Shown: positions 30,701 through 47,345, numbered from the stretch's first letter. The stretch is DNA of 64,000 bases from Evansella halocellulosilytica (GCF_002335745.1 NZ_NIST01000001.1:727641-791640), one strand, 5' to 3'. Numbers and translations: made by a program. Notes: generated from the letters alone by a model not told the origin.

Positions 30701-31309
30701 ATGGCGGCAAGAAACCTCGGTATTCATGTAGCAACTCCGGTCTTTGATGGAGCGCGTGAAGAAGATGTCTGGAGCACCCTTGAAGAAGCTGGTATGGCAC
30801 GAGATGGTAAAACTGTGTTATATGACGGAAGAACGGGTGAACCATTTGACAACCGTGTATCTGTAGGGATTATGTATATGATCAAACTTGCTCACATGGT
30901 TGATGATAAGTTACACGCTCGTTCAACTGGACCATATTCACTTGTTACGCAGCAACCGTTAGGTGGTAAAGCACAATTCGGTGGACAGCGTTTCGGTGAA
31001 ATGGAGGTTTGGGCACTTGAAGCGTATGGTGCAGCTTACACATTACAAGAGATTCTTACTGTTAAGTCTGATGATGTTGTCGGACGTGTAAAAACGTATG
31101 AAGCAATTGTAAAAGGTGAAAATGTACCAGAGCCTGGAGTACCAGAATCATTCAAAGTTCTCATCAAAGAACTTCAAAGCTTAGGTATGGACGTGAAAAT
31201 GCTCTCAAGCAATGAAGAAGAAATTGAGATGTTAGAACTTGATGATGAAGAAGATCAAGGCAATGACAAGTTGAATTTGAACCTGGAATCCAGTGAATCA
31301 AACGGTTAA
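27767..31309 (+). CDS. rpoB: RNA polymerase subunit beta
   Basis: The beta subunit forms half of the polymerase catalytic cleft and the rifampicin pocket. The 1180-residue protein begins [20 protein letters not shown] from TTG 27767, as in B. subtilis, with AAGGGGTGA upstream; GTG 27758 lies inside that ribosome site. The rifampicin cluster [20 protein letters not shown], then [13 protein letters not shown], is wild type. [11 protein letters not shown] and the C-terminal clamp-contacting region ([20 protein letters not shown]) are present. The acidic tail is shorter than in B. subtilis. Confidence 0.98.
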   Translation: MTGQLVQYGRHRQRRSYARINEVLDLPNLIEIQTASYQWFLDEGIREMFGDISPIEDFTGNLVLEFIDYSLGEPKYSVEDSKERDVTYSAPLRVKVRLINKETGEVKEQEVFMGDFPLMTDTGTFVINGAERVIVSQLVRSPSVYYSEKMDKNGKKGFTATVIPNRGAWLELETDAKDIVYVRIDRTRKIPVTVLLRALGFGSDQEIIDLLGEDEYLRNTLEKDNTDSSEKALLEIYERLRPGEPPTVDNAKSLLESRFFDPKRYDLANVGRYKMNKKLHIKNRLFNQRLAETLVDPDTGEVLAEEGALIDRRLLDRLLPYLESNVGFKHINLHGGVVDDEEVDLQSVLIYPPNGTEEDEPIRVIGNGVVDKSVKNITPADILSSINYFFNLLHGVGNTDDIDHLGNRRLRSVGELLQNQFRIGLSRMERVVRERMSIQDANMITPQALINIRPVIASIKEFFGSSQLSQFMDQTNPLAELTHKRRLSALGPGGLTRERAGFEVRDVHYSHYGRMCPIETPEGPNIGLINSLSSYAKVNEFGFMETPYRKVDHETGRVSPQFDYLTADEEDNYVVAQANAKLDENGSFVDENIICRFRGENIIVPRDRVDYMDVSPKQVVSAATACIPFLENDDSNRALMGANMQRQAVPLLEPESPIVGTGMEYVSAKDSGAAVVSKTKGRVERVSAKYVQLRKIEEVDGKEVETDVVRYNMQKFERSNQGTCYNQRPIVSEGDIVTKGEILADGPSMEKGEMALGRNVMVGFMTWEGYNYEDAIILSERLVKDDVYTSIHIEEYESEARDTKLGPEEITRDIPNVGEDALKNLDERGIIRVGAEVKDGDILVGKVTPKGVTELTAEERLLHAIFGEKAREVRDTSLRAPHGGDGIVLDVKVFNREDGDELPPGVNQLVRVYIVQKRKIHEGDKMAGRHGNKGVISRILPEEDMPYLPDGTPIDIMLNPLGVPSRMNIGQVLELHLGMAARNLGIHVATPVFDGAREEDVWSTLEEAGMARDGKTVLYDGRTGEPFDNRVSVGIMYMIKLAHMVDDKLHARSTGPYSLVTQQPLGGKAQFGGQRFGEMEVWALEAYGAAYTLQEILTVKSDDVVGRVKTYEAIVKGENVPEPGVPESFKVLIKELQSLGMDVKMLSSNEEEIEMLELDDEEDQGNDKLNLNLESSESNG

Positions 31310-31345
31310 TGGGAGAACTTGAATGCTGAAAGGGAGGTTAGCCCC

Positions 31346-34300
31346 TTGATAGATGTAAATAACTTTGAGTATATGAAAATAGGTCTTGCATCACCAGACA
31401 AGATTCGTTCTTGGTCTAGAGGTGAAGTGAAAAAACCAGAGACCATTAACTATCGTACGTTAAAGCCAGAAAAAGATGGATTGTTTTGTGAACGAATTTT
31501 CGGACCGCAAAAAGACTGGGAATGTCATTGCGGGAAATATAAGCGTGTCCGTTACAAAGGTGTTGTTTGTGACCGGTGCGGAGTAGAAGTTACACGTGCG
31601 AAAGTACGCCGTGAGCGTATGGGGCATATTGAATTAGCTGCCCCTGTCTCTCATATTTGGTACTTCAAAGGCATCCCGAGCCGTATGGGACTTGTACTAG
31701 ATATGTCTCCTCGCTCATTAGAAGAAGTGATCTACTTTGCTTCTTATGTTGTAACTGATACAGGTGACACACCTTTAGAATTAAAACAACTTCTTTCTGA
31801 GAAAGAATATCGTACGTACCGTGAAAAATACGGCCGCTCTTTTACTGCCGCAATGGGAGCAGAAGCGATCCGTAAACTGTTACAAGATATCGACCTCGAT
31901 AAAGAAGTAAACATGTTAAAAGAAGAGCTCGTTACTGCTCAAGGTCAGCGTCGTACGCGTGCAATTAAACGTTTAGAAGTACTTGAAGCATTCCGCCATT
32001 CGGGAAACAATCCTGCATGGATGATCATGGATGTATTACCGGTTATTCCACCGGAATTACGTCCGATGGTACAGTTAGACGGTGGACGCTTTGCGACATC
32101 TGATCTAAACGACTTATATCGTCGTGTGATTAACCGAAACAACCGATTAAAACGATTATTAGACCTTGGAGCACCGAATATTATCGTGCAAAACGAAAAA
32201 CGTATGCTTCAAGAAGCTGTTGATGCGTTAATAGACAACGGTCGTCGCGGTCGTCCTGTAACAGGACCAGGAAACCGTCCATTAAAATCTCTATCCCATA
32301 TGTTAAAAGGGAAGCAAGGGCGTTTCCGTCAAAACCTACTCGGTAAACGTGTTGACTACTCAGGCCGTTCTGTAATCGTTGTAGGGCCGCACTTAAAGAT
32401 GTACCAATGTGGGCTTCCAAAGGAAATGGCATTGGAACTCTTCAAACCGTTTGTTATGAAGGAACTCGTCAGCAAAGGGTTAGCGCACAACATTAAAAGT
32501 GCAAAGCGTAAAGTAGAACGCATTCAGCCAGAAGTTTGGGATGTTTTAGAAGAAGTTATTAAAGAGCACCCAGTTCTATTGAACCGAGCTCCAACACTTC
32601 ACAGACTTGGAATCCAAGCGTTTGAGCCTACTCTTGTAGAAGGCCGCGCGATCAAATTGCACCCGCTCGTATGTACTGCATACAACGCAGACTTTGACGG
32701 TGACCAAATGGCCGTGCACGTTCCGTTATCTGCTGAAGCACAAGCCGAATCGCGCTTACTTATGCTTGCAGCACAAAACATCTTAAATCCTAAGGATGGA
32801 AAGCCAGTTGTTACACCATCTCAAGATATGGTTTTAGGGAACTATTACTTGACTCTTGAACGTGAAGGAGCAATTGGTGAGGGGAATGTTTATAAAGATG
32901 CTGATGAAGCATTGACGGCATATCGTTGCGGGTTTGTCCACCTTCATACGAGAATTGCAATTCCTGTAGCATCTTTAAATAAAACGAACTTCAAGCAAGA
33001 ACATGAAGATAAATTGCTGCTGACTTCTGTCGGTAAAATTATCTTTAATGAAATTTTGCCTGAGTCATTCCCTTATGTGAATGAACCGACGGCTCAAAAC
33101 CTAGAAATTGAAACACCTGATAAATATATCGTTCCGTTTGATACCGATATTAAAAAAGAATTCCAAAAACGCGATGTTATTATGCCATTTAAGAAAGGCT
33201 TCTTAGGTGACATTATCGCAGAAGTATTTAAGAAGTTTAAAGTGTCTCAAACGTCAGTCATGCTTGATAAGATGAAGGACCTTGGCTTCCATTATTCCAC
33301 GAAAGCAGGAATTACTATCGGTGTTTCTGATATCGTTGTATTGAAAGATAAGCAAGAGATTCTTGATGAAGCAGAGAAGAAAGTTGACAGAGTCGTTAAA
33401 CAGTTCCGTCGCGGTTTAATTACCGAAGAAGAACGTTATGACAAAGTCATTGAAATTTGGAGTGCAGCCAAAGATATCATTCAAGATAAACTGATGGGAA
33501 CACTCGATAAGACGAACCCAATCTTTATGATGAGTGACTCAGGAGCACGTGGTAATGCATCTAACTTTACTCAGTTAGCCGGTATGCGTGGTCTGATGGC
33601 GAACCCATCCGGACGAATTATCGAACTTCCGATTAAATCAAGTTTCCGTGAAGGTCTTACAGTACTTGAGTACTTCATTTCGACACACGGTGCACGTAAA
33701 GGTCTTGCTGATACAGCATTGAAAACCGCTGACTCTGGTTACTTAACAAGACGTCTAGTTGACGTTGCTCAAGACGTAATCGTTCGTGAAGATGATTGTG
33801 GAACTGACCGCGGTCTTGAAGTTCAGGCGATTACAGAAGGAAGTGAAGTTATTGAGCCGCTATATGACCGACTTGTTGGCCGTGTTGCTTTCAATACGAT
33901 TAAACACCCTGAAACGGGTGAAGTATTAGTTGAAAGAGATGTAGAGATGGATGAAGATACAGCTAAAATCGTTGAGGATGCTGGTGTCAAATCCGTAACA
34001 ATCCGCTCTGCCTTCACTTGTGATACGAAGCATGGTGTATGTCGTAAATGTTACGGACGTAACTTAGCGACTGGATCAGAAGTTGAAGTTGGTGAAGCAG
34101 TCGGTATTATCGCTGCACAATCGATCGGTGAACCAGGTACACAGTTAACAATGCGTACATTCCACACAGGTGGGGTTGCCGGAGATGATATCACTCAAGG
34201 TTTACCACGAATTCAGGAATTGTTTGAAGCACGTAACCCTAAAGGGCAAGCGGTTATCTCTGAAATCGAAGGTACAGTGACAGACGTGAAAGAAGTGAAT

Positions 34301-34957
34301 GAGAAGAAGGAAATTGTCGTTCAAGGTGAAATCGAATCACGTAATTACGTCACGCCTTACGGTGCAAGGTTGAAAATTGAAGTTGGCGAAGAAGTGAAGC
34401 CAGGTCAAGAGCTAACTGAAGGTTCAATTGACCCTAAAGAACTATTAACCGTATCCGGTGTGCAAGGTGTCCAAGAATACCTCCTTCGTGAAGTACAAAA
34501 AGTTTACCGAATGCAAGGGGTTGAAATTGGAGATAAGCACGTCGAAGTAATGGTTCGTCAAATGCTTCGTAAAATCCGTGTTGTGGATGCAGGAGATACA
34601 GAAGTACTCCCAGGATCCCTCGTTGAAGTACATCAGTTTAATGAGGCGAACAGAGACATTCTGCTTCGTGGAGGTAACCCAGCGATGGGACGCCCGGTAC
34701 TTCTCGGTATTACAAAAGCTTCACTTGAAACAGATTCATTCTTATCAGCTGCATCTTTCCAAGAAACGACTCGAGTTCTTACAGATGCTGCAATTAAAGG
34801 TAAGAGAGATGAACTTGTCGGCTTGAAGGAAAACGTCATTATCGGAAAGCTCGTTCCTGCTGGAACAGGAATGCAGCGATACCGCCGACTCACATCAACG
34901 AACGTTGAAGAGGAAGCAACAGACGAAATGGTCGAAGAAGTATCTATTCAAGAATAA
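31346..34957 (+). CDS. rpoC: RNA polymerase subunit beta prime
   Basis: The 1203-residue beta prime subunit carries the catalytic magnesium loop NADFDGDQM (447-455), the N-terminal zinc site ([20 protein letters not shown]), the second zinc site ([13 protein letters not shown]) and the trigger-loop region ([16 protein letters not shown]). TTG 31346, giving [13 protein letters not shown], is chosen because AGGGAGGT (31331-31338) is 7 nt upstream; the TTG at 31319 has no comparable site. It follows rpoB by 36 nt. Confidence 0.97.
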   Translation: MIDVNNFEYMKIGLASPDKIRSWSRGEVKKPETINYRTLKPEKDGLFCERIFGPQKDWECHCGKYKRVRYKGVVCDRCGVEVTRAKVRRERMGHIELAAPVSHIWYFKGIPSRMGLVLDMSPRSLEEVIYFASYVVTDTGDTPLELKQLLSEKEYRTYREKYGRSFTAAMGAEAIRKLLQDIDLDKEVNMLKEELVTAQGQRRTRAIKRLEVLEAFRHSGNNPAWMIMDVLPVIPPELRPMVQLDGGRFATSDLNDLYRRVINRNNRLKRLLDLGAPNIIVQNEKRMLQEAVDALIDNGRRGRPVTGPGNRPLKSLSHMLKGKQGRFRQNLLGKRVDYSGRSVIVVGPHLKMYQCGLPKEMALELFKPFVMKELVSKGLAHNIKSAKRKVERIQPEVWDVLEEVIKEHPVLLNRAPTLHRLGIQAFEPTLVEGRAIKLHPLVCTAYNADFDGDQMAVHVPLSAEAQAESRLLMLAAQNILNPKDGKPVVTPSQDMVLGNYYLTLEREGAIGEGNVYKDADEALTAYRCGFVHLHTRIAIPVASLNKTNFKQEHEDKLLLTSVGKIIFNEILPESFPYVNEPTAQNLEIETPDKYIVPFDTDIKKEFQKRDVIMPFKKGFLGDIIAEVFKKFKVSQTSVMLDKMKDLGFHYSTKAGITIGVSDIVVLKDKQEILDEAEKKVDRVVKQFRRGLITEEERYDKVIEIWSAAKDIIQDKLMGTLDKTNPIFMMSDSGARGNASNFTQLAGMRGLMANPSGRIIELPIKSSFREGLTVLEYFISTHGARKGLADTALKTADSGYLTRRLVDVAQDVIVREDDCGTDRGLEVQAITEGSEVIEPLYDRLVGRVAFNTIKHPETGEVLVERDVEMDEDTAKIVEDAGVKSVTIRSAFTCDTKHGVCRKCYGRNLATGSEVEVGEAVGIIAAQSIGEPGTQLTMRTFHTGGVAGDDITQGLPRIQELFEARNPKGQAVISEIEGTVTDVKEVNEKKEIVVQGEIESRNYVTPYGARLKIEVGEEVKPGQELTEGSIDPKELLTVSGVQGVQEYLLREVQKVYRMQGVEIGDKHVEVMVRQMLRKIRVVDAGDTEVLPGSLVEVHQFNEANRDILLRGGNPAMGRPVLLGITKASLETDSFLSAASFQETTRVLTDAAIKGKRDELVGLKENVIIGKLVPAGTGMQRYRRLTSTNVEEEATDEMVEEVSIQE

Positions 34958-34970
34958 ATACAATTAGATG

Positions 34971-34999
34971 TTGACACGTGTTAGACACGGTGGTAATAT
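34971..34999 (+). promoter_or_regulatory. Promoter upstream of the L7Ae-like gene
   Basis: A consensus TTGACA (34971-34976) and TAATAT (34994-34999) are 17 nt apart, between rpoC and the L7Ae-like gene. Confidence 0.85.
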
Positions 35000-35040
35000 A
35001 TCTAAGTGTGCCAAATACCTGATGCTTTGGAGGATGGAAA

Positions 35041-35289
35041 ATGTCTTATGAAAAAGTAGCCCAGGCAAACGCAAAAGTCGTCGGCACGAAACAGACGCTT
35101 AAAGCACTGGAAGATAAGCAGGTTAACGAGCTGATCGTTGCAGAAGATGCCGACCTAAAAGTGTTGCAAAAAGCACTAGATATTGCTGAAGCACAAGGTG
35201 TGTCGGTCATGAAAGTTGATTCCATGAAAATGCTTGGTAAAGCATGCGGAATTGATGTTAATGCAGCGATTGTAGCCTTAAAAAAGTAA
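35041..35289 (+). CDS. L7Ae-family ribosomal protein (YbxF/L7Ae-like)
   Basis: The 82-residue protein belongs to the L7Ae/L30e/Gadd45 family of kink-turn RNA binders (GTKQTLKALE, LIVAEDAD, CGIDVNAAIVAL). In B. subtilis the homologue YbxF sits in the same place before rpsL and binds k-turns and the ribosome. SD TTGGAGGA. It has its own promoter and is followed by a terminator-like hairpin. Confidence 0.93.
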   Translation: MSYEKVAQANAKVVGTKQTLKALEDKQVNELIVAEDADLKVLQKALDIAEAQGVSVMKVDSMKMLGKACGIDVNAAIVALKK

Positions 35290-35293
35290 AAAG

Positions 35294-35817
<524 letters not shown>

Positions 35818-35874
35818 TGGCAATACTATTGAAGCAAAATTATATGATTGAATTTCGTGAAAGGAGGGAACCTT

Positions 35875-36345
35875 ATGCCTCGTAAAGGACCTGTACCTCG
35901 CAGAGATGTTTTACCTGATCCAATGTATAACTCAAAATTAGTTACACGTTTAATCAACCGCATTATGGTTGACGGAAAAAGAGGTAAAGCACAAACAATT
36001 CTTTATAAAGCATTTGAACTAGTACAAGAACGTACTGGTAACGACCCACAAGAAGTATTCGAACAAGCGTTGAAAAATATTATGCCAGTTCTTGAAGTTA
36101 AAGCTCGCCGTGTTGGTGGTGCTAACTATCAAGTACCGATCGAAGTTAAACCTGAGCGTCGTACGACACTTGGACTTCGCTGGTTAGTAAGCTATGCTCG
36201 CCTTCGTGGTGAAAAAACGATGGAAGAGCGTCTAGCGAACGAAATTATGGACGCAGCGAATAACACGGGTGCAGCTGTGAAAAAGCGTGAAGATACTCAC
36301 CGCATGGCTGAAGCTAACAAAGCATTTGCTCATTATCGCTGGTAA
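35875..36345 (+). CDS. rpsG: 30S ribosomal protein S7
   Basis: S7 nucleates assembly of the 30S head and contacts E-site tRNA. The 156-residue protein begins [16 protein letters not shown] with AAAGGAGGGAA upstream; the extension to 35848 is not conserved. Contains [22 protein letters not shown]. Confidence 0.98.
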   Translation: MPRKGPVPRRDVLPDPMYNSKLVTRLINRIMVDGKRGKAQTILYKAFELVQERTGNDPQEVFEQALKNIMPVLEVKARRVGGANYQVPIEVKPERRTTLGLRWLVSYARLRGEKTMEERLANEIMDAANNTGAAVKKREDTHRMAEANKAFAHYRW

Positions 36346-36358
36346 GTAATATATACCC

Positions 36359-36441
36359 CCTTAGCTCCACCTTAGGAAACTAAGGGAAAGATATACAGCC
36401 AGGGGAAGAGTGAAGGAGGGTTCCCCCTTCCTTTAACTACA
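36359..36441 (+). promoter_or_regulatory. Two hairpins in the rpsG-fusA gap
   Basis: CCTTAG (36359-36364) pairs with CTAAGG (36380-36385), and GAAGGAGGG pairs imperfectly with CCCTTCCTTT around 36412-36432. There is no T run, so these are not terminators; they may be processing or regulatory structures in the str operon mRNA. No function can be assigned. Confidence 0.4.
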
Positions 36442-36494
36442 TACCCTGAAAACTAACTAACTAACATCTTCATTGAGGAAGGAGAAATTGACCA

Positions 36495-38576
36495 ATGGGA
36501 AGAGAGTTCTCCTTGGAAAAAACTCGTAATATCGGTATCATGGCGCACATCGATGCTGGTAAAACGACAGCTACGGAAAGAGTTCTTTTCTACACTGGGC
36601 GTATCCATAAAATTGGTGAAACACATGAAGGTGCTTCTCAAATGGACTGGATGGAGCAGGAGCAAGAGCGTGGTATTACAATCACATCTGCTGCGACAAC
36701 AGCTCAATGGAAAGGGCATCGTATTAACATCATCGATACACCTGGACACGTAGACTTCACAGTTGAAGTTGAACGTTCATTACGTGTACTTGACGGTGCT
36801 GTTGCAGTACTTGATGCTCAATCTGGTGTAGAACCACAAACGGAAACTGTATGGCGCCAAGCAACAACTTATCACGTACCACGAATTGTTTTCGTGAACA
36901 AGATGGACAAGATCGGTGCTGATTTCCTTTATTCATTAAGCACACTGCATGATCGTCTTGGTGCGAATGCAGCAGCAGTTCAGTTACCTATCGGTGCTGA
37001 AGATGACTTTGAGGGAATCATTGACCTTGTTACAATGGAAGCTTACTTCTATATGGATGACTTAGGAACACGTAGTGAAGCTCGTGAAATTCCAGAAGAG
37101 TATAAAGCTCAAGCGGAAGAGTATCGTGAAAAACTAATTGAAGCAGTTTCTGAGCTTGATGAAGAGCTTATGATGAAGTACCTTGAAGGTGAAGAAATTA
37201 CAACGGATGAGCTAAAAGCAGCCATTCGTAAAGGTACTTGTAACGTTGAATTTTACCCAGTTCTCTGTGGATCAGCGTTTAAAAACAAAGGTGTTCAGCT
37301 AATGATCGATGCAGTAATTGATTACTTGCCATCACCATTAGATGTACCTGCAATTCAAGGGCATGTTCCTGGTAAAGAAGAAGAAACAATTGAGCGTAAA
37401 GCAGATGACAACGAGCCATTCTCAGCATTGGCGTTTAAAGTTGCAACTGACCCTTACGTTGGTAAACTAACATTCTTCCGCGTTTACTCAGGTACTGTTA
37501 ATGCAGGATCATATGTTAAAAACGCAACCAAAAATAAGCGTGAAAGAATGGGACGTATTCTTCAAATGCACGCAAACCACCGTGAAGAAATTCCAACATG
37601 TTATGCTGGGGATATTGCTGGCGGTGTAGGTTTGAAAGACACGTCCACTGGTGATACTCTATGTGATGAAAAGGATCTTGTTATTCTTGAATCTATGGAA
37701 TTCCCAGAGCCTGTAATCTCATTATCTGTTGAGCCTAAATCTAAGGCTGACCAAGATAAGATGGGTATTGCACTTGGAAAGCTTGCTGAAGAGGATCCAA
37801 CTTTTAGAACACATACTGATGAAGAAACAGGCCAAACGATCATCGCTGGTATGGGTGAGCTTCACCTAGATATCATCGTTGACCGTATGAAGCGTGAATT
37901 CAAAGTTGAAGCAAACGTTGGTGCTCCTCAAGTTTCATATCGTGAAACAATTCGTCAAGCTGCACAATGTGAAGGGAAATTCGTTCGCCAATCTGGTGGT
38001 CGTGGACAATACGGTCACGTTTGGGTGGAATTTTCACCAAACGAAGAAGGCGCAGGCTTCGAATTTGAAGATGCAATTGTCGGTGGTGTTGTTCCTCGTG
38101 AATACATCCCTTCTGTAGGTCAAGGTCTTGAAGAAGCATTAGAAAACGGAATGATTGCAGGATATCCTGTTATCGACGTAAAAGCGAAGCTTTATGATGG
38201 ATCTTACCACGATGTTGACTCTAACGAGATGGCATTTAAAGTCGCTGCTTCTCTAGCAGTAAAAGAAGCTGTGAAAAAATGTAACCCAGTTCTACTTGAA
38301 CCAATCATGAAAGTAGAAGTTGTTGTTCCAGAAGAATACATGGGTGACATCATGGGTGACGTAACGTCTCGTCGAGGACGCGTAGAAGGTATGGAAGCTC
38401 GTGGTAACGCACAAATCGTTAAAGCGATGGTACCACTATCTGAAATGTTTGGTTATGCAACATCCTTACGTTCAAATACGCAAGGGCGTGGCCAATATAC
38501 AATGCACTTTGACCACTATGAAGAAGTGCCAAAGAGTATTTCTGAAGAGATTGTTAAAAAACAATCTGGACAATAA
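36495..38576 (+). CDS. fusA: Elongation factor G
   Basis: EF-G is the GTPase that drives ribosomal translocation and, with RRF, ribosome recycling. The 693-residue protein has G1 AHIDAGKTT, the switch region [12 protein letters not shown]3 DTPGHVDF and G4 NKMDK, followed by domains II-V. SD GAAGGAGAAA. No fusidic-acid type truncation is visible. Confidence 0.98.
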   Translation: MGREFSLEKTRNIGIMAHIDAGKTTATERVLFYTGRIHKIGETHEGASQMDWMEQEQERGITITSAATTAQWKGHRINIIDTPGHVDFTVEVERSLRVLDGAVAVLDAQSGVEPQTETVWRQATTYHVPRIVFVNKMDKIGADFLYSLSTLHDRLGANAAAVQLPIGAEDDFEGIIDLVTMEAYFYMDDLGTRSEAREIPEEYKAQAEEYREKLIEAVSELDEELMMKYLEGEEITTDELKAAIRKGTCNVEFYPVLCGSAFKNKGVQLMIDAVIDYLPSPLDVPAIQGHVPGKEEETIERKADDNEPFSALAFKVATDPYVGKLTFFRVYSGTVNAGSYVKNATKNKRERMGRILQMHANHREEIPTCYAGDIAGGVGLKDTSTGDTLCDEKDLVILESMEFPEPVISLSVEPKSKADQDKMGIALGKLAEEDPTFRTHTDEETGQTIIAGMGELHLDIIVDRMKREFKVEANVGAPQVSYRETIRQAAQCEGKFVRQSGGRGQYGHVWVEFSPNEEGAGFEFEDAIVGGVVPREYIPSVGQGLEEALENGMIAGYPVIDVKAKLYDGSYHDVDSNEMAFKVAASLAVKEAVKKCNPVLLEPIMKVEVVVPEEYMGDIMGDVTSRRGRVEGMEARGNAQIVKAMVPLSEMFGYATSLRSNTQGRGQYTMHFDHYEEVPKSISEEIVKKQSGQ

Positions 38577-38693
38577 ACATCAAATATTGTCTCAATAATT
38601 ATTTTGTTGTAAGCTAAGAAAGGTGATAGACTCGTTTCTAACATCTTTCTCATAATAAAAAAACACTTTCTTAAATTTAAGGAGGATTTCAAA

Positions 38694-39884
<1,191 letters not shown>

Positions 39885-39909
39885 TTGGAAATTAGTAAAC
39901 TCAATATAG

Positions 39910-39942
39910 AAGGCCTCGGGAATGATTCCCTTGGCCTTTTTT
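39910..39942 (+). terminator. Terminator of the str operon
   Basis: AAGGCC...CGGGA and TCCC...GGCCTT form a stem with small internal loops, then a T run (TTTTTTG). It lies 26 nt after tuf. Confidence 0.88.
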
Positions 39943-40097
39943 GTCGTTTCGGAAACTATAAATTTAGATCTTGTGGTTAAGTTCTCGAAATAGTTGTTAC
40001 GTCTAGCTCAGCGACGAGCGTTTTCATCACGAGCTTCCATACAGATGTGGTGACTTTCGGCAAGACTTTGGCATCAATACTTTTAACGGACATAGGA

Positions 40098-40165
40098 TTC
40101 GCTATATCCACATAAAACGCTTATTTTTAAAAATAAAAGGACATAGGATCCCTTATTTAGTTAAA
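40098..40165 (+). repeat. GGACATAGGAT direct repeat pair
   Basis: GGACATAGGATTCGCTATAT (from 40098) and GGACATAGGATCCCTTATTT (from about 40140) are two degenerate copies separated by an AT-rich 20-25 nt stretch. A third, inverted trace may be GGATCTAGTGTCCGCG near 40252-40267. The function is unknown; I recall similar GGACAtAGGAgtCC motifs between genes in other Bacillaceae, unverified. Confidence 0.55.
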
Positions 40166-40282
40166 ATCGTGAGAATATCTCTCCATAATCACATAATAGA
40201 GGAACGTCTGACCGAGAAACTTCTATAATTAACCTTTTTGATGTAAATAAAGGATCTAGTGTCCGCGAAACTTTTAAAGCGA

Positions 40283-40390
40283 AATGGAAGCAACGAGGAC
40301 AACCTAAACATTTGTATACATTGTTTCAAAATGAGTGGAGTACCCGATGGATCGTCAACTATTGCTGTTCCCGGTAGAGTCGCTTCCATT
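40283..40390 (-). repeat. Dispersed palindromic repeat, copy 2 (inverted)
   Basis: AATGGAAGC (40283-40291) and GCTTCCATT (40382-40390) are perfect 9-nt inverted ends. Read on the minus strand the unit begins GGAAGCGACTCTACCGGGAA, then CAGC, aligning with GGCGGCGACTCCAATGGGAT, then CAGC, of copy 1 at 4341. The interiors have diverged. Confidence 0.6.
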
Positions 40391-40485
40391 CACTTCTTCG
40401 AACAACAATCTATGTGAAAAAAGTCGTTGCCAAATTATCACCAACATTTTCTAGCATCGATGATTAGTTTTCCCTTGCAAGAGGT

Positions 40486-40513
40486 TGAAAAGAATATGCA
40501 GCCTATGTATAAT
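40486..40513 (+). promoter_or_regulatory. S10 operon promoter P1
   Basis: TTGAAA (40486-40491) and a perfect TATAAT (40508-40513) with 16-nt spacing. It is the upstream member of a tandem pair. Confidence 0.75.
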
Positions 40514-40553
40514 AGAAAAAGTGTGGCTGGATTCGTAATTTCTATAAAAAACC

Positions 40554-40582
40554 TTGCACACTTGCTAGGTTTCTTGTATAAT
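40554..40582 (+). promoter_or_regulatory. S10 operon promoter P2
   Basis: TTGCAC (40554-40559) and a perfect TATAAT (40577-40582) with 17-nt spacing. The start would be near 40589, leaving a 130-nt leader before rpsJ. Confidence 0.88.
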
Positions 40583-40599
40583 GTTGAATGTTGGTCACT

Positions 40600-41027
<428 letters not shown>

Positions 41028-41063
41028 TAAATTATTTTTATGAAATTATAGGAGGTGTGACTC

Positions 41064-41696
41064 ATGGCCAAAGGAATCTTAGGTAAAAAATTAGGCATGA
41101 CTCAAATTTTTGCTGAAAACGGCGAGGTTGTTCCGGTAACAGTTATCGAAGCGGACGCAAACGTTGTTCTTCAAAAGAAAACTGTTGAGGGTGATGGTTA
41201 CGAAGCGATCCAAATCGGATTTGCTGACCAAAAGGACAGCCACCAAAACAAACCGGCAAAAGGTCATGCAGCAAAAGCGAAGACAAATCCTAAGCGCTTC
41301 GTTAAAGAAATCCGTAATGTAAATCTTGCGGATTATGAAATTGGTCAAGAAGTCAAGGTAGATACATTTGCAGAAGGAGACGTTGTAGACGTAACAGGTA
41401 CGTCTAAAGGGAAAGGTTTTGCTGGTGCGATTAAGCGTCACAACCAATCTCGTGGACCAATGTCTCACGGTTCTCGCTACCACCGTCGTCCTGGTGCGAT
41501 GGGACCTGTTGATCCAAACCACGTTCGTAAAGGTAAATTATTACCTGGACGCATGGGTGGAGAACAAGTGACAATTCAAAATCTTGAAATTGTACGTGTA
41601 GATACAGAGCGCAATTTACTACTAGTTAAAGGAAACGTGCCTGGAGCGAAAAAAAGCCATGTTTCCGTTATGTCTGCAGTTAAAGCAGCTGAATAA
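41064..41696 (+). CDS. rplC: 50S ribosomal protein L3
   Basis: L3 initiates 50S assembly and its loop reaches the peptidyl-transferase centre. The 210-residue protein starts [16 protein letters not shown] and contains the conserved loop [28 protein letters not shown]. It overlaps nothing and is 26 nt before rplD. Confidence 0.98.
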   Translation: MAKGILGKKLGMTQIFAENGEVVPVTVIEADANVVLQKKTVEGDGYEAIQIGFADQKDSHQNKPAKGHAAKAKTNPKRFVKEIRNVNLADYEIGQEVKVDTFAEGDVVDVTGTSKGKGFAGAIKRHNQSRGPMSHGSRYHRRPGAMGPVDPNHVRKGKLLPGRMGGEQVTIQNLEIVRVDTERNLLLVKGNVPGAKKSHVSVMSAVKAAE

Positions 41697-41722
41697 GATC
41701 GAATAGGAAAGGAGGAGCCCAG

Positions 41723-42346
41723 ATGCCTAAAGTTACTTTGTATAACCAAGCTGGCTCACAAGTAGGCGATATTGAACTCTCAGATGCTGTATTCGGCATT
41801 GAACCTAATGAGAGTGTTCTATATGACGCAGTTGTCATGCAGCAAGCATCACAACGACAAGGTACACATGCAACAAAAGGTCGTTCAGAGGTTCGCGGCG
41901 GCGGTCGTAAGCCATGGCGACAAAAAGGAACAGGTCGTGCGCGTCACGGATCTATCCGTTCCCCAATCTGGGTTGGTGGTGGAGTTACATTTGGACCAAA
42001 ACCACGCAACTACGGATATAAATTACCGAAAAAACAACGTCGTTTGGCGTTAAAATCTGCTCTTTCTTCCAAGGTGAATGCAGATGCATTCCGCGTATTG
42101 GAAGGATTATCTTTTGAAGCTCCAAAGACAAAAGAACTAATCAGTGTTCTTGAAGGATTGTCTGCGGAAAACAAAACGCTAGTTGTTACAGCAGACTACA
42201 ATGATAATGTAGCGTTATCTGCTCGCAACATCCCTGGCGTAAAATTCGTCACTGCTGACGGTGTGAATGTTTTAGATATTGTTCACTTTGACAATGTCGT
42301 CATTACACAAGACGCTGTGAAAAAGGTAGAGGAGGTGCTTGCATAA
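41723..42346 (+). CDS. rplD: 50S ribosomal protein L4
   Basis: L4 lines the exit tunnel with its long loop (residues about 45-95, [18 protein letters not shown]), the region altered in some macrolide-resistant strains; here it looks normal. The 207-residue protein starts [11 protein letters not shown] after AAAGGAGG. The stop overlaps the rplW start by one base. Confidence 0.98.
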   Translation: MPKVTLYNQAGSQVGDIELSDAVFGIEPNESVLYDAVVMQQASQRQGTHATKGRSEVRGGGRKPWRQKGTGRARHGSIRSPIWVGGGVTFGPKPRNYGYKLPKKQRRLALKSALSSKVNADAFRVLEGLSFEAPKTKELISVLEGLSAENKTLVVTADYNDNVALSARNIPGVKFVTADGVNVLDIVHFDNVVITQDAVKKVEEVLA

Positions 42347-42636
42347 TGGCAAACGCTAGAGATATTATTAAGCGCCCCATCATTACTGAGCGTACAGCTG
42401 ATCTTATGGCCGAGCAAAAGTACACATTTGATGTAGATCCTCGTGCTAACAAAACAGAAATCAAAAACGCTGTTGAAGAGATCTTTGGTGTGACAGTTTC
42501 TAACGTGAACACAATGAACTACAAAGGTAAGTTCAAGCGTTTCGGACGTTATACTGGCTATACTCGCAAGCGCAAGAAAGCCATTGTACAACTAACACCA
42601 GACAGCAAAGAATTAGAATTCTTTGAAGGTGTTTAA
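42346..42636 (+). CDS. rplW: 50S ribosomal protein L23
   Basis: L23 lies at the tunnel exit and docks trigger factor and SRP. The 96-residue protein starts [20 protein letters not shown] and contains [15 protein letters not shown]. It is coupled to rplD by TAATG. Confidence 0.98.
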   Translation: MANARDIIKRPIITERTADLMAEQKYTFDVDPRANKTEIKNAVEEIFGVTVSNVNTMNYKGKFKRFGRYTGYTRKRKKAIVQLTPDSKELEFFEGV

Positions 42637-42668
42637 GCAAGAATTTATCGTGAAGGAGGGAAAATCAA

Positions 42669-43499
42669 ATGGCTATTAAAAAGTACAAACCAACCAGTAA
42701 TGGTCGCCGCGGTATGTCCGTTTTAGATTTCCAAGAAATCACAACTGACAAACCTGAGAAGACTCTATTAGAGCCTTTATCAAAGCGCGGTGGTCGTAAT
42801 AACCAAGGTCGTTTAACAGTACGTCACCAAGGTGGTGGTCATAAGCGCCAATACCGTGTGATTGACTTTAAGCGTGATAAAGATGGAATTCCAGGACGCG
42901 TTGCTACGATCGAATACGATCCAAACCGTTCTTCAAACATTGCACTTATCAACTATGCTGATGGTGAAAAGCGTTACATTTTAGCACCGAAAGGGCTAAA
43001 AGTAGGAACTGAAATTATGTCCGGTAAAGATGCTGACATTAAAGTAGGAAACGCGCTTCAACTAAAAGACATTCCAGTTGGTACAGTGATTCATAACATC
43101 GAACTTCGCCCAGGAAAAGGCGGACAGTTAGTACGTTCTGCTGGTGCAGAAGCTCAACTTTTAGGTAAAGAGGGAGATTACGTTTTAGTACGTTTACGTT
43201 CTGGCGAAACTCGCTTAATCCTAGCAACTTGTCGTGCGACAGTCGGTCAAGTTGGTAACGTTGAGCACGAGCTTGTAAACATCGGTAAAGCAGGTCGTTC
43301 TCGCTGGTTAGGCAAGCGCCCAACCGTTCGTGGTTCTGTAATGAATCCAAATGATCACCCACACGGTGGTGGTGAAGGACGTGCTCCGATCGGACGTAAA
43401 TCACCAATGTCTCCATGGGGTAAACCAACACTTGGATACAAAACACGTAAGAAAAACAAAGACACGGATAAATACATTGTGCGTCGTCGCAAAAAATAA
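42669..43499 (+). CDS. rplB: 50S ribosomal protein L2
   Basis: L2 is needed for subunit association and peptidyl-transfer activity. The 276-residue protein has the OB and SH3-like domains and the conserved C-terminal [20 protein letters not shown], including the histidine implicated in activity. SD GAAGGAGGGA. Confidence 0.98.
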   Translation: MAIKKYKPTSNGRRGMSVLDFQEITTDKPEKTLLEPLSKRGGRNNQGRLTVRHQGGGHKRQYRVIDFKRDKDGIPGRVATIEYDPNRSSNIALINYADGEKRYILAPKGLKVGTEIMSGKDADIKVGNALQLKDIPVGTVIHNIELRPGKGGQLVRSAGAEAQLLGKEGDYVLVRLRSGETRLILATCRATVGQVGNVEHELVNIGKAGRSRWLGKRPTVRGSVMNPNDHPHGGGEGRAPIGRKSPMSPWGKPTLGYKTRKKNKDTDKYIVRRRKK

Positions 43500-43562
43500 C
43501 GGGATTGTGCTACGGTTCTCGAATGGAAGGGCCGTAGGTCAATCACGAAGGGAGGTACAAAT

Positions 43563-43841
43563 ATGGGTCGCAGCTTGAAAAAAGGACCTTTTGTGGATGA
43601 TCATCTTATGAAGAAAGTTGAAGCAATGAACGAGGGCGATGATAGAAAAGTGATTAAGACTTGGTCTCGTCGTTCTACAATTTTCCCTGAATTCATCGGT
43701 CATACGATTGCCGTATACGACGGTCGCAAACACGTACCGGTATATATTTCTGAAGATATGGTTGGACACAAGCTTGGAGAATTCGCTCCAACAAGAACGT
43801 ATAAAGGCCATGCTTCTGATGACAAGAAAACACGACGTTAA
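43563..43841 (+). CDS. rpsS: 30S ribosomal protein S19
   Basis: S19 binds 16S rRNA with S13 in the head. The 92-residue protein starts [20 protein letters not shown] and contains [31 protein letters not shown]. Confidence 0.98.
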   Translation: MGRSLKKGPFVDDHLMKKVEAMNEGDDRKVIKTWSRRSTIFPEFIGHTIAVYDGRKHVPVYISEDMVGHKLGEFAPTRTYKGHASDDKKTRR

Positions 43842-43862
43842 TAAAGAGGGGAGGTACTTTCC

Positions 43863-44204
43863 ATGGAAGCAAAAGCAGTTGCGAAACAAGTGCGCATTGC
43901 TCCTCGTAAAGCTCGCTTAGTGGTTGATTTAATTCGTGGGAAACAAGTTGGTGAGGCAATCTCCATCTTACGTCACACGCCAAAGAAAGCATCTCCAATT
44001 GTTGAGAAGCTTTTAAACTCAGCCATTGCGAACGCAGAGCATAACTACGAATTGGAACCTGATAACCTAGTTATCAGTAAAGCATATGTTGACGAAGGTA
44101 TTACATTAAAGAGATTCCGCCCACGTGCAATGGGACGTGCGAGCCGAATCAACAAACGTACGAGCCATATTACGGTCGTTCTAACAGAAAAGAAGGAGGG
44201 ATAA
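43863..44204 (+). CDS. rplV: 50S ribosomal protein L22
   Basis: L22 spans the 50S and its beta hairpin lines the exit tunnel (about residues 80-100, [20 protein letters not shown]). The 113-residue protein starts [20 protein letters not shown]. It has GAGGGGAGGT upstream and ends 2 nt before rpsC. Confidence 0.98.
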   Translation: MEAKAVAKQVRIAPRKARLVVDLIRGKQVGEAISILRHTPKKASPIVEKLLNSAIANAEHNYELEPDNLVISKAYVDEGITLKRFRPRAMGRASRINKRTSHITVVLTEKKEG

Positions 44205-44206
44205 GT

Positions 44207-45496
<1,290 letters not shown>

Positions 45497-45517
45497 TCCT
45501 GAGAGGAGGTTTGCACT

Positions 45518-45781
45518 GTGACAGAGCGTAACAATCGCAAAAGCTATGTAGGTCGTGTAACATCCGACAAAATGGATAAAACGATCACAGTTACAGTTGA
45601 AACGTACAAAATGCACTCGCTCTACGGAAAGCGTGTAAAATATTCAAAGAAATTTAAAGCTCATGATGAAAACAATACTGCAAAAGTAGGCGATATCGTC
45701 CGCATTATGGAAACTCGTCCGTTATCTAAAGATAAGCGTTTCCGTCTTGTAGAAGTTATTGAAGAAGCAGTTATTATTTAA
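45518..45781 (+). CDS. rpsQ: 30S ribosomal protein S17
   Basis: S17 binds early to 16S rRNA. The 87-residue protein starts [20 protein letters not shown] from GTG 45518 after GAGAGGAGGT, and contains the OB-fold segment [20 protein letters not shown]. Confidence 0.97.
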   Translation: MTERNNRKSYVGRVTSDKMDKTITVTVETYKMHSLYGKRVKYSKKFKAHDENNTAKVGDIVRIMETRPLSKDKRFRLVEVIEEAVII

Positions 45782-45806
45782 TGAAAGTTTATGTTTACTT
45801 ACCTGA

Positions 45807-46193
<387 letters not shown>

Positions 46194-46234
46194 TCATAAA
46201 TGAACGGAAATTTACGTCTTAAGGAGGTGCCCTT

Positions 46235-46561
46235 ATGTCTCAACCAAAATTGCATGTCAAAAAAGGAGATACTGTTAAAGTAATCTCCGGCAAAGACAAA
46301 GGCAAGGAAGGTAAAATCCTTGAAGCATACCCAACTGACTACCGTGTGCTAGTGGAGGGCGTAAACATGGTGAAGAAACATGCGAAACCATCACAAGCGA
46401 ACCCACAAGGCGGAATCTTAAATCAAGAAGCTCCGATTCACGTATCAAACGTGATGCCAATTGATCCAAAGACCGGAGAACCAACGCGTGTCGGTTATAA
46501 AGAAGAGAACGGAAAGAAAGTACGTATTGCGAAAAAGTCTGGCGAATCTTTAGATAATTAA
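46235..46561 (+). CDS. rplX: 50S ribosomal protein L24
   Basis: L24 is an early assembly protein with a KOW motif ([20 protein letters not shown]). The 108-residue form has about five extra residues (MSQPK) at the N-terminus relative to B. subtilis; the only start with a good site (AAGGAGGTG) includes them. Confidence 0.97.
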   Translation: MSQPKLHVKKGDTVKVISGKDKGKEGKILEAYPTDYRVLVEGVNMVKKHAKPSQANPQGGILNQEAPIHVSNVMPIDPKTGEPTRVGYKEENGKKVRIAKKSGESLDN

Positions 46562-46590
46562 TCGCTAGAGGCTGAAAGGAGGTTTACTCA

Positions 46591-47345
<755 letters not shown>

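Noticed and set aside
40189-40389. 66-codon minus-strand frame between tuf and rpsJ
   Set aside because: It coincides with palindromic repeat copy 2 and has no ribosome site.
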